64,000 bases of DNA from contig CAWUHX010000510.1 of assembly GCA_963922205.1 (NCBI GenBank), positions 1-64,000 of the forward strand. Direction: 5' to 3'. The position numbers and the translations under genes were made by a program. A model generated the notes under the pieces. It ran no database searches. It was not told where the DNA came from and saw only the letters and a program-made list of their open reading frames with translations. This document shows positions 52,601 through 63,001 of this stretch, in pieces (position 1 is the first letter of the stretch; each line of letters opens with the position of its first letter). The stretch is from Romanomermis culicivorax. Taxonomy: Eukaryota; Nematoda; Enoplea; Mermithida; Mermithidae.

Positions 52601-54513
52601 TTGACCTAAAATTTTACAAGCCATTCCAAATTTTTACAAGCCAATTTTATAATATCAGTATACGTGAATAAATTCCAATGCTAGGTTATTTTTTAAAGAA
52701 ATGTATATATTGAGCATCATGGCAATCGATCAGAAAAGAGATGTCATTCAACATTTATTAAATAACATTTTAGAGCCGTTAATTCATTAAAATTCAGGAA
52801 ACTTTTGAAATTTTTGAGTTTGATCGAAGTCGAATCTACAAGCATTGTGGAACAAATTTTCGAGCAAACTATCCAAGAAAATAATGACTTTGAATTACAT
52901 GAGAAATCGACGGTTAAGTCGTCTATGATGACAAGTGAGAGCCCAAAAAAGCTATTAATCTTTCCTGCCTGAAACGCCGGAAATTTTTTTGGGTATTGAC
53001 ATTCTGCGATGTTGGAAAATCAATTTTCCAAACACTTATTTGAAGAATTAGATTCGAATTTTCTGTTCAAAAGTCGTAATTTCTAGAATTTTATGTTTGA
53101 AAAATTTTAAAACCATTAATTTATTCTCATACTCTCATGAACATGGCCGAAAAGATATGAGTAAGAAGAGTAGAAATTTCCGAAAACTACTTCTATGAAG
53201 CTTTCGGATTGATTTTACGTTAAGAAAGGAATGATCACTTCAAAAAGTTTACAGACTTGACGTATTGATCTTTCTTAAAAAATGTGTCAAGGGGAAAATG
53301 TGAATCTTCATTAAATATCAAGATGAAATATTGAAGATTACCAATTAAAACATGAGATAATACGTTAAGTATTAAAGATTAAATGATAAATGAAGGTAGA
53401 CATGTTAGAAGCGGGCGCCTGAGCTAGGAAATAAATAATAATGCATATCAAAGTTATAACTGGTGTGGAGCGCCGGAAAATTTTGAGATTATGACCTTCT
53501 AAATGCACCAAAATGCATCTTTTCTGCATACGATATAATCAAACACATGACTCAAAAAATTCTGACAAGCCATTTTGGCTTGTTGGACAAAAATTCTACA
53601 AGCCATTTTGTCAGTCCAACAAGCCATGGCTTGTAAAATGCTAAAAAAAACTATGTCTGCGACGCTGGAAAATCAATTTTCCGAACGTTTATTTCAAGAA
53701 TTAGATTTGAATTTTGTGTTCAAAAGTCTTAATTCCTAGAATTTTATTTGAAAAATTTTAAAACCAGTATAATTTATTTGTAAACTCTCATACTTGGTCG
53801 AAAATATATGAGTATGCAGAATATAAATTTCCGAAAGATATTTCCATGAAGCTTTTGAATTGATTTTACGTTAGCAAAGAAATAATGGTATCATTAAGCA
53901 TAGAGACTTGGCCTATTGATCTTTCTCCAAAGGAAAAAATGTGAATCTTCATTAAATATCATGATAAAATATTGAAGATTACCAATGAAAACATGAGATA
54001 ATACGTTCAAGATGATGAAAACTATTATAGATTATATGATAAATAAAGGTAGACATGCTAGAAGCCACGCCTGAGCTAAGTAATGCATAATAATGATGAT
54101 TAAAGTTATAATCGGCGCGAAGCGCCGGAAAATTTTGAGATTGTGACCTTCTAAAATGCACCAAAATGCATCTTTTCTGTATCCGATCCCCAAAATTTTT
54201 TTACCTTTTCCGATTTTTTTTTCCCGAAAAAGCACGATTTGGGGGAAAAAAGTGGTTTGAGGCGCTGAAAATGCCAAAAATTTTCGGCGCTTCGCGCCGA
54301 TTGAATGAATATAATATTTCCTACTCGTATATTAGACCCGAACGCGAGCGATTTCTGTTCGAAACAGTGTACATATTAGAGTATCGTTGCAGGCTGCAGC
54401 AAACTTCACAGGCTGTTAATGATCGACGAATGAAAAAAAATTCTGAATATTCTCTGTTCATTCAGTCAGATTCGGATTTAGAACTGAAATCCTTAATTTT
54501 TGTGTTTGATTGA
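49696..54513 (+). CDS. Tentative two-exon gene of unknown function (78 aa)
   Basis: A first exon at 49696-49754 (MDVVELIVQLIVILSEKII) ends ATCAG|GTACAT in phase 2. A second at 54336-54513, after TCGTATATTAG, supplies the third base and continues RPERERFLFETVYILEYRC, RLQQTSQAVNDRRMKKNSEY and a terminal SLFIQSDSDLELKSLIFVFD before TGA. Phases agree and codon use looks coding-like, but there is no recognised domain and the 4.6-kb intron is full of transposons. The two pieces may belong to different genes or be chance frames. Confidence 0.3.
49860..50045. repeat. Repeat with TTGTGCCAATTGGCACAAA-type inverted words, copy 1
   Basis: Words CAGTGTTTTTTTTGTG, TGTGCCAAAACATGG, TTTGGCACAAA and GTGCCGACTGGCACAAAA recur at 54990-55195 and 55990-56115. 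CAGTG-type ends and TGCCA/TGGCA inverted words suggest another non-autonomous DNA element, but the boundaries could not be fixed. Confidence 0.5.
50128..51492. mobile_element. Non-autonomous hAT element (1,365 bp) with perfect 8-bp target duplication
   Basis: The ends are CAGGGTTGGCAA and TTGCCAACCCTG, a perfect 12-bp inverted repeat. They are flanked by CTCACAGG at 50120-50127 and 51493-51500. Subterminal clusters of GGTTTTT (50140-50230) and their complement AAAACCA (51390-51465) look like transposase-binding arrays. The 1.1-kb interior has no long ORF, so the element cannot mobilise itself. Confidence 0.92.
51543..51645 (+). mobile_element. CATACCTGTAA foldback MITE (about 103 bp)
   Basis: It starts CATACCTGTAAGACCTCC and ends CAAGTACAGGTATG; the interior pairs AGTTGGAGGGG with CCCCCCAACC. 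Related copies lie at 42640-42726 (right half), 49325-49535, 59245-59490 and 60927-61113. A CAGGTATG end is shared by the plus-oriented copies. Confidence 0.7.
52168..52226 (+). repeat. Interstitial telomeric array (TTAGGC)n, plus orientation
   Basis: Ten near-perfect TTAGGC units with GGCTTTGGC and GTTTAGGC variants at the right end. The short frame across it is an artefact. Confidence 0.93.
52500..54180. repeat. Tandem duplication (about 650-bp unit) with GGCGCGAAGCGCC hairpins
   Basis: 53020-53530 and 53670-54180 align over AATCAATTTTCC, AGAATTAGATT, CTCTCAT and AGATATGAGTA-type landmarks at an offset of about 650. Within and around it, TTCCGGCGCGAAGCGCCGGA (52508) and CGGCGCGAAGCGCCGG (54114) form strong hairpins. 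ACAAGCCA and TGGCTTGT words occur as inverted pairs near 52580-52640 and 53565-53635. Confidence 0.75.
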
Positions 54514-54602
54514 TTCTAATAGAAAAATAGAAATCGTTAATACAGTGTTTCGATAAATTTACACAATTTTAGACTTTATTCTTTCTAGTCTTTACATTAT
54601 AT

Positions 54603-54736
54603 AAGGTAATATGGGGTGACTTTGATTCAGGGGTGACTCGATCAGAGTAATGGCATTTAATAACTATTTGAGATCAGAAGGAATGCCATACTCTGATCAA
54701 AGTCGCTCCTGATCAAAGTCACCCCACTTTACCTTA
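54603..54736. mobile_element. Palindromic MITE (GGGGTGACTTTGATC family), intact copy
   Basis: AAGGTAATATGGGGTGACTT at the left pairs with AAGTCACCCCACTTTACCTT at the right. Inner GATCAGAGTA...GGCATT pairs with AATGCCATACTCTGATC around a short turn (AACTATTTGAGATCAGAAGG). The whole folds as one hairpin of about 130 nt. Confidence 0.85.
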
Positions 54737-55544
54737 AGTATTCGCAGTCGAAAATTGAATCAATTTGAACTTCCTGAACAATTCGAGAGTTATTCTAATT
54801 TTCTCAGCATTCCATTTCTTTTTAAGTCGCCGTGAACTATTTTCTTGCAGTTTTTTCTTTTTTCACTGTCGTGGTTAGCTGAAAAATAGGTTGGGCATGA
54901 TTTTTACAAAAAATAAATCCGTTAGTAGCTTCAAATGGATATATTTTTATCAAACTTTTGGCCTGAAACTTTTTCGCAGTTTTCAGTATGTTTCTTGTGG
55001 AAAAAATTTTTTTGTGCCATTGGCACAAATTTTTCTGGCCTCTTGTGCCAATTGGTACAAATGTCCGTGCACAAAAAAAAAACGCTGGAATTATGCAGTG
55101 TTTTTTGGGCAAAAACATGGCTTTTAGCACAGAAAAATTCGGAATGGCACAAAAATTTTTTTAACATTTGTGTCAATTAGTACAAACCTTTTGAGTGGCC
55201 GCACTTATCTTGATTTTCACTTTTCCGACATTTTAGGGGCTGAAAACGCTAAATTTTCTCGGCTCTTGGCGCCGAGTCAGTTACAGGATTTTTTATGCAC
55301 AGGCCTGGTTGCAACGTGCAACTTGGGGAAAAATGTTGGTTGCACAGATGAATTTTTGATTGCTCACTCTAAAATCGATAAATTTGCTTGAATTTAGCGG
55401 AAAAACTATCGCAAATTAGTTTTCTTTTGTTTCATTCGATCCGCGTCGGTTTGAAGCATTTAAAACCCGATTCCCCGAGTTTTGGAGAGAAATGAAAGGA
55501 TTAATATATAACTAGACTGGAGTAATTTGTTCGGCGCATAGCTG

Positions 55545-55965
55545 TCAAATAGTTATCAAATGCCATACTCTGATCAAATCAAAGTCGCCCCACCTTACCT
55601 TATTCTAGAACGCTGGAAAATGAATCTTTTCACCTTTTATTTTCCAGAGACGATTAATGAATTTTCAGTTCGACAAAATTAAATTCAAAAACTAGGCAAG
55701 CGACTGAGAGTCTGGATCTTTCAATCGGCTAAATTCTAGCATTGTATTACATTTAAAGTGTTTTGATCACGTGAACATCAAAATTTTTATGATTATCTCA
55801 AAATAATTTTGGGAAAATGACCGAGAAAAATGTTAGTTTCCATCAAATTCGTCAAAAAACAATACAGGATGAAAGATTTACCTAAGGTAAAGTGGGGTGA
55901 CTTTGATCAGGGGCGACTTTGATCAGAGTATGGCATTTGATAACTATTTGAGATCAAAAGGTCAT
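55545..55965. mobile_element. Second GGGGTGACTTTGATC MITE copy, split in outward-facing halves
   Basis: A right half (TGCCATACTCTGATCAAATC to CACCTTACCTTAT, 55560-55604) and a left half (AAGGTAAAGTGGGGTGACTT to AACTATTTGAGATC, 55883-55958) are separated by about 280 bp of other sequence. The order is reversed relative to the intact copy, so this is either two truncated copies or a rearranged one. Confidence 0.65.
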
Positions 55966-56390
55966 TTTTGCTGTGTAGACAACCCTTTCTAAAAGTTTTC
56001 ATTATGTTTTTTTGTGCCTTGACACAAGTTTTTTTGGCTTTTTGAGTGCCAATTGGCACAAATGTCGGTTCACAAAAAAAAACACTGTGTGTATGTGAAA
56101 AAAAATTTATGCACGGTTCAGAATTTTTCCGCACAGGCTAGGTCGCAATGTGTAACTTGAGGAGAAAAATTCATCGTACTTAAGAATTTTCGGTCGCTCA
56201 CTAGAATATCTAAATATTTGCTTACATTTTCCAGAAAAACGATTGAAATATCGTTTTCTTGTGTAATTCGAGTCATTTCATGAGTTTTGAAGAAAAATAT
56301 TAAAGATCGACAAGATAAATAATAAAGATAATGATGATAATAAAACAATAAAGATTGACATCTTCCCAATCATTGCTGGGGGTCAAATCC

Positions 56391-56843
56391 ATACATGTAA
56401 CGGAGCCCCGAGGTCTGGGGGGGGGGTTAGGCGACTTTTTGACTTTTTTGTTGCCGGGCGTCAGTAATTCCCAAAATTTTGGGGGGAGGGGTCTCTCAAG
56501 GAAAAAAAATTTGATTTTTTCACGAAAAAAGTCTGAAAAATAGTTCAAAAAATAGTAATTTTTCCCCAAAAAATCGAAAAACTGTATCCATGGCGCGAAG
56601 CGCCAAGAAAATTTACTTTTTTTAATTATTTTTCGTTCAAAAATTGACATTTTAATAAATAAATTGACATTTTTCAGTATTTTTCCGACCAAAAGTATGG
56701 GGGTTCCTACGGCTACCATATAGCTAGCCATTGGATTGGAAAATCCTGGGGGGCGGTCGCCCAATGGCTAGCCATATGGTCGACGATTTCTGGCGGGGGG
56801 GAGGGGGGTTTCCATAACACTTCACCCCCAATTACATGTATGG
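56391..56843 (+). mobile_element. CATACATGTAA MITE family, copy 1 (453 bp)
   Basis: Ends are CATACATGTAACGGAGCCCC and CCCCCAATTACATGTATG, an imperfect inverted repeat. The interior has GAGGTCTGGGG, TTAGGCGACTTTTTG, a TGGCGCGAAGCGCCA hairpin and a CCATATAGCTAGCCATTGG palindrome. The same sequence in reverse complement fills two THOC2 introns. Confidence 0.78.
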
Positions 56844-57046
56844 TCAAATCTGCTTGGGGTCAGCAAGAATCTGCTTGAAGTCTTCCACCATGATAACTCC
56901 AAGGACCCTGTACCCTGGAAAATTTTTGCAGTGCATGTCTAACCTGCACCAAACTTTTTGTACAGAAAACAGGATTTCTGTTATTGCTATTCCGCTTTTT
57001 TTCCGCTGAATTTTCTCTTATTTTCTTCTAGTTTCTTTTTTCTCAG

Positions 57047-60000
57047 TGATATTAAAAACCTTACATCGCAATGGCTCAGGACTTGCAGTCAGAAATGGAA
57101 AAAATGCGCCAACTTTGTCGCGATTATATTTTGGCGACAATAGTAGTATTGAAGCGTGCTACAAAAGTTTGGCCGATTTGACAGTAAATAATTTTTTTTA
57201 TTCGTTTTTCAAACAATATCCATTTTATTTTTTTTTCAGAAAGTATCTCCATATCGGAACGCGTCGCTTTTGTTGGACGTTCTCACTTGCCTCGATACAG
57301 AAATCGATTGTTGTCCAGATAAAGTTACCCCGAAAGATAAATTAATCGAATTATGCAAATTGTTGACGAAGGTAAAATCAAAACATTGATTTTGAGAAAA
57401 AAAATTTAGCAATTTTTTTTTTAATTTCTAGGCTGTTCTACCTGAGGATATGATCAAAGCGTGCGTTTTGGTCGATAAAACTATAAACGACAAGACGATA
57501 AAACTTAAAACTAAACTTTTGTAAGTTATTTGAAAACCTTTTTCATTGTAAAATGTTCAAATTTCACGTATGTTTTTTTGATTTGTAGCTATCGTCAACT
57601 TAAATATAATCTTTTGCGTGAAGAGAGCGAAGGATACGCGAAATTGATCGTCGAACTTTGCCAACCGTCGAGTTCAAATTTTACGCCCGAAATCGTTCTA
57701 GACAAAATTCGTTGTTTAATCGGTAAATTTGTAAAGAAAACTCAATCGTTGTAATTTTAAAATCTGGAAAAACACTAAAAATATTAATTTTTCGGTTTTT
57801 TGATGACTAATTCTGTTTTCAGTATCATTGCATATGATTGGGCGGAAGTGCCATAGGAATCTCACCCCCTAGAAATCGTCTACCCTATGGTCAGCTATTG
57901 GGCGAACCCTCCCAGGATTTTCCTATCCCATGGCTAGCCGTATAGTAGTCATAGGGACCCCCATATTTTTGATGGGGAAAATACTGAAAAATGGCAATTT
58001 TTGAGCAAAAAATGGTCAAAAACGTCAATTTTCTTGACACTTGACATCATGAATACATTTTTTACGGTTTTTCAGACAAAATTTACTATTTTTTAACAGT
58101 TTTCCGGAATTTTTTGGTAGCCCCAAAAAAGTCTCCTGACCCCTCAGACCTCGGGGCCTCGTTACATGTGTGGTCAATATTTCCAAATTTCTCCCCTGCA
58201 GGTCAATTCAATTTGGATCCGAATCGCGTTTTGGACGTTATTCTCGAATGTTTCGAGTGTTACTTGGACAATTATCAATTTTTCCTAAATTTAATACGTT
58301 TATACGGTTGTACATCGTACGACATTTCCTATACGTTGGGTTTCAAATTTTATAATAGCGCTCATAATTACGAGTCGAACGCGCTAAAATCGGGCGGCGG
58401 CGGCGGCGAACAAAAAACGCTCGATTCGCTAAACGGCGTTTCTTCTCGTCGTTTGGATAAAAATTTCTACCGTATGACGGCTCTTTTGATAAGAGATCAA
58501 CAAATAGACGTTCAATCGTTGTTTAGTTATGTAAGTTTTGAATAAAACAAACCTTTTCTAGTTTGAAAATTTAAAACTTTTCGAATTATAAGGCGATTTT
58601 GCCATTTTTTTAAGATGACGCCGTCGTTCGAAATTATTATTTCGCAATTTGATAGCTATATGAATGATCTGAATAAATTCCAGAAAACTCTCATCAGATC
58701 GGCGATCGCTCCTGCCGATTCTATCAATCAAATTAAAAGACCCGAAGTAAAAATTATAATGTTTGAAAAGTGTACAAAGCCATTAAATGTAACGGAACTC
58801 GGAAGCATAGTACGTGTAATTGGGGGGCAAGTGCTATAGGAACCCCGCCAAAAACCGTTGGCCATATGGCTAGCCATTGTGCGACCTCCCAGAATTTCCC
58901 AATCCTATGACTAGGCGTATGATTGCCCTTACTTTTGGTCAGAAAAATACTGGAAAATGCCAATTTTTTGATCAAAAATGCTAATTTTTGGAGAAAAATG
59001 CCAATTTCTGAACAAAAAAAAGGATCTAAAACGTCAATTTTCTCGGCGCTTTGCGCCATGAATACACTATTTCGGTTTTTCGGGAAAAAAGTACTATTTT
59101 TTTGAACCATTTTTTTTTCTGGAAAAAATTTTTTCCTTCAAGGACTAATCCCCCAAAATTTAGGCGAATCAGTGACCCCTGCCTCAAAAAATCGCCTAAC
59201 AGCCCAGACCTCGGGATTCCGTTACATGCGTACGCTGGGAAACATACCTGTAAAAGATCCGACTAGTTGGATGGGTAAACCCCCCTCAAAAAAAACTGCA
59301 AAAATTCCCTCATTGTTGTGGTTCCACAAAAATCCCCCCGAAAAAACGAAAATTTTCCTCAGAAGGTTCAAAAAATATACTTTTTTTCCAAATTTTTTTG
59401 GAATAGGAGATCAAAACATTTTGTTATAGGATTCGACCAAGTTGGAGAGGGGTCGCCCAATCCTCCTAATTACAAGACAAGTATGCCCGGAATCGGGAAA
59501 CAAGATGCGGTGGGAAGGTTAGGCGACTTTGTTATTATAGGACTATCGATTGACCCAAGTTTTAGGATTTAGGGAAAAATTTTTTTCTTTTTTCGACCTA
59601 TAAGGTCCCAGTAAAGGTTGGAAAACTGGTAATTTTATGTCGAAGAAGCCATTAAAATATAATTTACAGCGTGAAATGCCGAAAAAATTGACATTTTTGA
59701 CCTTTTTTGTTTATAAAGGACCATTTTGTACTCGAAGATTCAGTTTTTTGACCAAAAAGTAGCATTTCTATCAAACATGTCGCGTACCTTTGAGGTCTGT
59801 GGGTGTGGAGGGTTTATTAATTGCCCCACAATTTCAGGGAAGTTATTGTATGGAAAAATTCCGATTTTTTCTTCCAAACATTCCGGATAGCGGTTCAAAA
59901 ATGACAATTTTCGGTCGAAAAACTTCGAAATATGATTTATAGCACGAAATGCCGAAAAATTCGCATTTCTGACCTTTTTTGTTCAAAAAAAAAAAAAAAA

Positions 60001-63000
60001 TTATTTCGCACCGAAAAATTGACATTTTTCAGTTTTTTGAACAAAACATGGGATTTCTATCAAGCATATCGCTTACAGCATTGAGATCTATGGATGTATA
60101 AAGCGAATTTTTTGCGGGCGGGGCTTGTCGATTGCCCAAAATTCCAGGGGAGGTTATTGGAGGAAAAAATGGAAATTTTTTCGCCCAAAAAGTCTGAGAA
60201 ACGGTTCAAAAAATGGTAATGTTGGTTTAAAAAACGCTCAAAAAAGGTATTTATGGCGCGAACCACCAAAAAATTGTCATTTTTGATCATCTTCTGTTTA
60301 GAAATGATCATTTTTGACAAAAAATTGACTTTTTTTAGTTCTTTGATTTCCTTCCTTCCTCACATTAGAGGAGCTCCGATGTCAGAAAGGTGTAAGGCGA
60401 CTTTTTTGTAGACTAGGTCATCATTTGGTCAGAAGTTCAAGGAAAGATTAAAATAGAAAAAATTAATTATTATAATTATTTCAAAATAAAAAAGAAAATA
60501 AATTGTATTCATTCAAGGAAAAGTTTCGTTTTTTTTTGTTGAGAAACGTTGTATTTATGCGCGAAATGTCGAATAAATTGGCATTTTTGACAGTTTTTTG
60601 CCCAAAAATGACTATTTTCTGCCAAAAAATTGACATTTTTTAGTATTTTTTCACCAAAAAAAGTATTTCTATCAGATTTGTTCAGTAGCTCTGATGTCCA
60701 GGGGCGTAAAGCGATTTTTTTGTGGGCGGGGTTTATTAACTGCCCGAAATTTCATAGGTGGGGTTATTGAAGCTAGCAAATTTCGGGTTTTTTAGAATCG
60801 GCGTATTCATGCGCCAAGTGTCGGACAATTTCTGACCGTTTTTTGTTCAAAAATGACTTTTTTCTTTCTACAAAAAACCTATTCCAGTCCCGGCAAATTT
60901 CGAGGGGAGGGTTCTTTGGGCGCCATACCTTTAAGGCCTCCAGTCAGTTGGAGGGGGGGGGGGGTTAAAATCTAAATTTGTGGACTGGTGGTATCCACTT
61001 GTCCCAAAAATGGCCGAAAAATTAAGAAAAATAAAACAATGCTATTTCTGCCCAATTTTTTTCTCGAGTTGGGTGGTATGAGGGTTCCCCTAAGATCCCC
61101 CAATTACAGGTATCTTGGACACTTCCTCTCAATTACGTATAGATTTCCAAGACTAAATATTCTGTTTTATTCTGTTCCAGGTTCTAGATAATCAGAAACT
61201 ATCTCTAATGACCGCTTTGTTGGAAGTTGGTGATTGGCAAAGTGCCAAACTATTATTGGATAGAATGCCTGAAGTTTACGCATTTTCCTATCCCGATGTA
61301 TCAGCCGCCATGTGTCGGTTTATCGATTCGTTGATTGAAGAATTTTACGCAATGTAAGTGTAATGTTGAATTTTTCTTATCTTCTGATCTTAAAATGTTG
61401 ATTTTTTTCAGATGTTGCCCGCTTTATCACGATTTATTCAATCTTTTAACAACACCCGAATCGGACGATAAAGAAATTGATCATCATTATTCGAAAAATT
61501 TCGCGATATCGAATTTAAAACGTGCAAAAATCGAAAATTTCGCCGATCTGATACAAAACGTTTTCCCTATGATCGTTTATATGGGTTCGTCGTTGGGATG
61601 CGACGCCATTTTATACAACAAAATTATACGAATTTGTGAAGCTTTTATGGAAGAAGTAATTTTTTTGGTTCATTTCGACACTTTTTTTTTATGAAATTTT
61701 TTGGAAATTTGATCTTTTTTTTCTTATATAGAGAAGTAGAAACCCCGATTTGGAGAAATTTATGGATCAAGTTATCGAATTGTGCGACGAATGTCTAATA
61801 CCCGGTCTATCTTTGTTCGGCGAAAATTGCAGCATAGCCGAGCAACTTTGGCAATTAATTAAGCTATTTCCTTACACTATTAGGTATATAAAAACTAGAG
61901 ATGTATCGGGTACCCGGACCCGAAATAGGACCCGAAATTACCCGACCATTTAGCTGGACCCGGACCCGGACCCTATATTCTCAAAATTTTGGACCCGGAC
62001 CCGATATTTCCAAAATCTTGGACCCGGACCCGAAAAAATAATCACAATTTTGATTCGGGTCTGATGTACATTGCGGAAATGCTTCTGAATTAGAAAAATG
62101 GAACTTTTTGGCTTTTGGCAAACCATAACTCACATAGAGCTAAAAATTTGTGGATTTATACAACTAGCCTTCAACAATTTTCTGAATGAAAAACCATACA
62201 GTAAAACCTTCCTGTGAACAATTTCACAGTATTGGTTTTTTATCATTTTTGAATTTAGAAGTAGTTTATTTAAAAAAAAACTATAGTAATTCAGCTGAAA
62301 TCAAATATTCACATTGAAGAATGTAATGACACATCAATTATTTATTATTATATGAAAAGTAACAAATAGAAATTTATTGTTTAGATCACTATGAGACTGA
62401 GTTAGATTTAAAATGTATAGCAACCACAAAATAGAGCAGCATGTGTAAAAAAATAAAGAAAAAAGACCCGGACCCGAAATAGGACCCGAGATTACCCGAC
62501 CATTTTTGCTGGACCCGGACCTGATATTCTCAAAATTTTGGACCCGGAACCGATTTTCGTAAAATTTTGGACCCGATACATCTCTAATAAAAACACGCGA
62601 AGAGAATTTCTAACGCAAATTCCAAGGAAAATTGACCTGACGTCGCATGCTTTTCCCATTTTTTAGGTATCGATTTTATGGACATTGGAAAAATATCCAT
62701 ATGCTAAGACAACCAATCTTGATAGCACTGAAAGGTGAAATTTCCGGTCGAGTCAGATACATAATGAAGTATATGCTGAAATTCGAATACTTTTACCGCG
62801 CTTTAAATTTTTTTTTGTGTAGACGGTTGAGCAGAGAAAATTGTAAATTGCAAGGTCGTTTATTGTCGAAATTATGCCATTCCAATCCGTCGGTCGTTTT
62901 CGATTATTTGTTGAATCAAATTAAACAATTTGAAAATTTTATCCACCCGGTTGTCGATATGTTAAAATCGATAACTCAACTTAGTTACGATGTCCTGGCT

Positions 63001-63001
63001 T
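57047..63001 (+). CDS. THOC2: THO complex subunit 2 (THOC2), N-terminal about 600 codons, eleven exons, partial
   Basis: Exons 57047-57183, 57240-57371, 57432-57520, 57589-57722, 58202-58530, 58615-58746, 61181-61353, 61412-61655, 61732-61883, 62667-62768 and 62823-63001 splice in one uninterrupted frame (1,803 bp). THOC2 is the large scaffold of the nuclear THO/TREX complex, which couples transcription to mRNA packaging and export. Diagnostic segments include KLFYRQLKYNLLREESEGYA, GQFNLDPNRVLDVILECFEC, TALLEVGDWQSAKLLLDRMP, RYRFYGHWKN and KLCHSNPSVVFDYLLNQIK, all strongly conserved in animal THOC2 and in the known order. The 5' end is uncertain: exon 1 here may start at 57047 or at a second in-phase acceptor (57089), and upstream exons are missing. 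The last exon ends T|GTAAGT inside the conserved YDVLAY; the rest of the roughly 1,500-residue protein lies beyond 64000. Short introns are 56-84 bp, while others are swollen by MITEs. Confidence 0.92.
57826..58176 (-). mobile_element. CATACATGTAA MITE, copy 2, in a THOC2 intron
   Basis: Reverse-complement copy of the 56391 element: it ends CAGACCTCGGGGCCTCGTTA then CATGTGTGG and includes CCATGGCTAGCCGTATAG and GTCAATTTTCTTGACAC. It occupies most of the 479-bp intron 57723-58201 and ends only about 26 bp before the acceptor. Confidence 0.72.
58809..59236 (-). mobile_element. CATACATGTAA MITE, copy 3, in a THOC2 intron
   Basis: Starts GTACGTGTAATTGGGGGG and ends CAGACCTCGGGATTCCGTTA then CATGCGTACG, the complement of copy 1. 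It includes the CATATGGCTAGCCATTG palindrome and a CGGCGCTTTGCGCC hairpin. It begins about 60 bp after the donor of intron 58747-61180. Confidence 0.75.
59245..61113. repeat. Rest of the 2.4-kb THOC2 intron: CATACCTGTAA elements flanking a roughly 300-bp tandem repeat
   Basis: 59245-59490 (ACATACCTGTAAAAGATCC ... AATTACAAGACAAGTATG) and 60927-61113 (CATACCTTTAAGGCCTCC ... CAATTACAGGTAT) are CATACCTGTAA-family copies. Between them, a degenerate unit of about 290-310 bp recurs four times, marked by GAGGTCTGTGGG (59793), GAGATCTATGG (60081), AGCTCCGATGTC (60372) and AGCTCTGATGTC (60684), each followed by GCGGGGYTTRTTRAYTGCCC-like DNA where preserved. No gene. Confidence 0.65.
61896..62586. mobile_element. 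hAT-type MITE (691 bp) inside THOC2 intron, perfect 8-bp target duplication
   Basis: The ends TAGAGATGTATCGGGT and ACCCGATACATCTCTA (right end preceded by GG) are inverted repeats of 15-16 bp. They are flanked by ATAAAAAC at 61888-61895 and 62587-62594. GGACCCGGACCCG-type subterminal repeats occur at both ends; the middle is AT-rich without an ORF. The TAGAG terminus and 8-bp duplication indicate hAT. The insertion begins 12 bp after the end of the exon at 61883. Without it the intron would be about 84 bp, like its neighbours. Confidence 0.93.

Larger units (their letters stand above)
54514..57046. other. Repeat-rich interval before THOC2; no gene resolved
   Basis: Apart from the MITEs listed separately it holds GTGCCAATTGGCACAAA repeats (54990-55195, 55990-56115) and AT-rich DNA. 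The missing 5' exon or exons of THOC2 should lie here or further left, ending in phase 1, but I could not identify them. Confidence 0.5.

Noticed and set aside
57071..57181. ATG at 57071 as THOC2 start (MAQDLQSEMEK...)
   Set aside because: Its frame hits TGA before the donor and does not continue into the clearly homologous next exon; the alternative frame ending ...YKSLADLT joins in phase.
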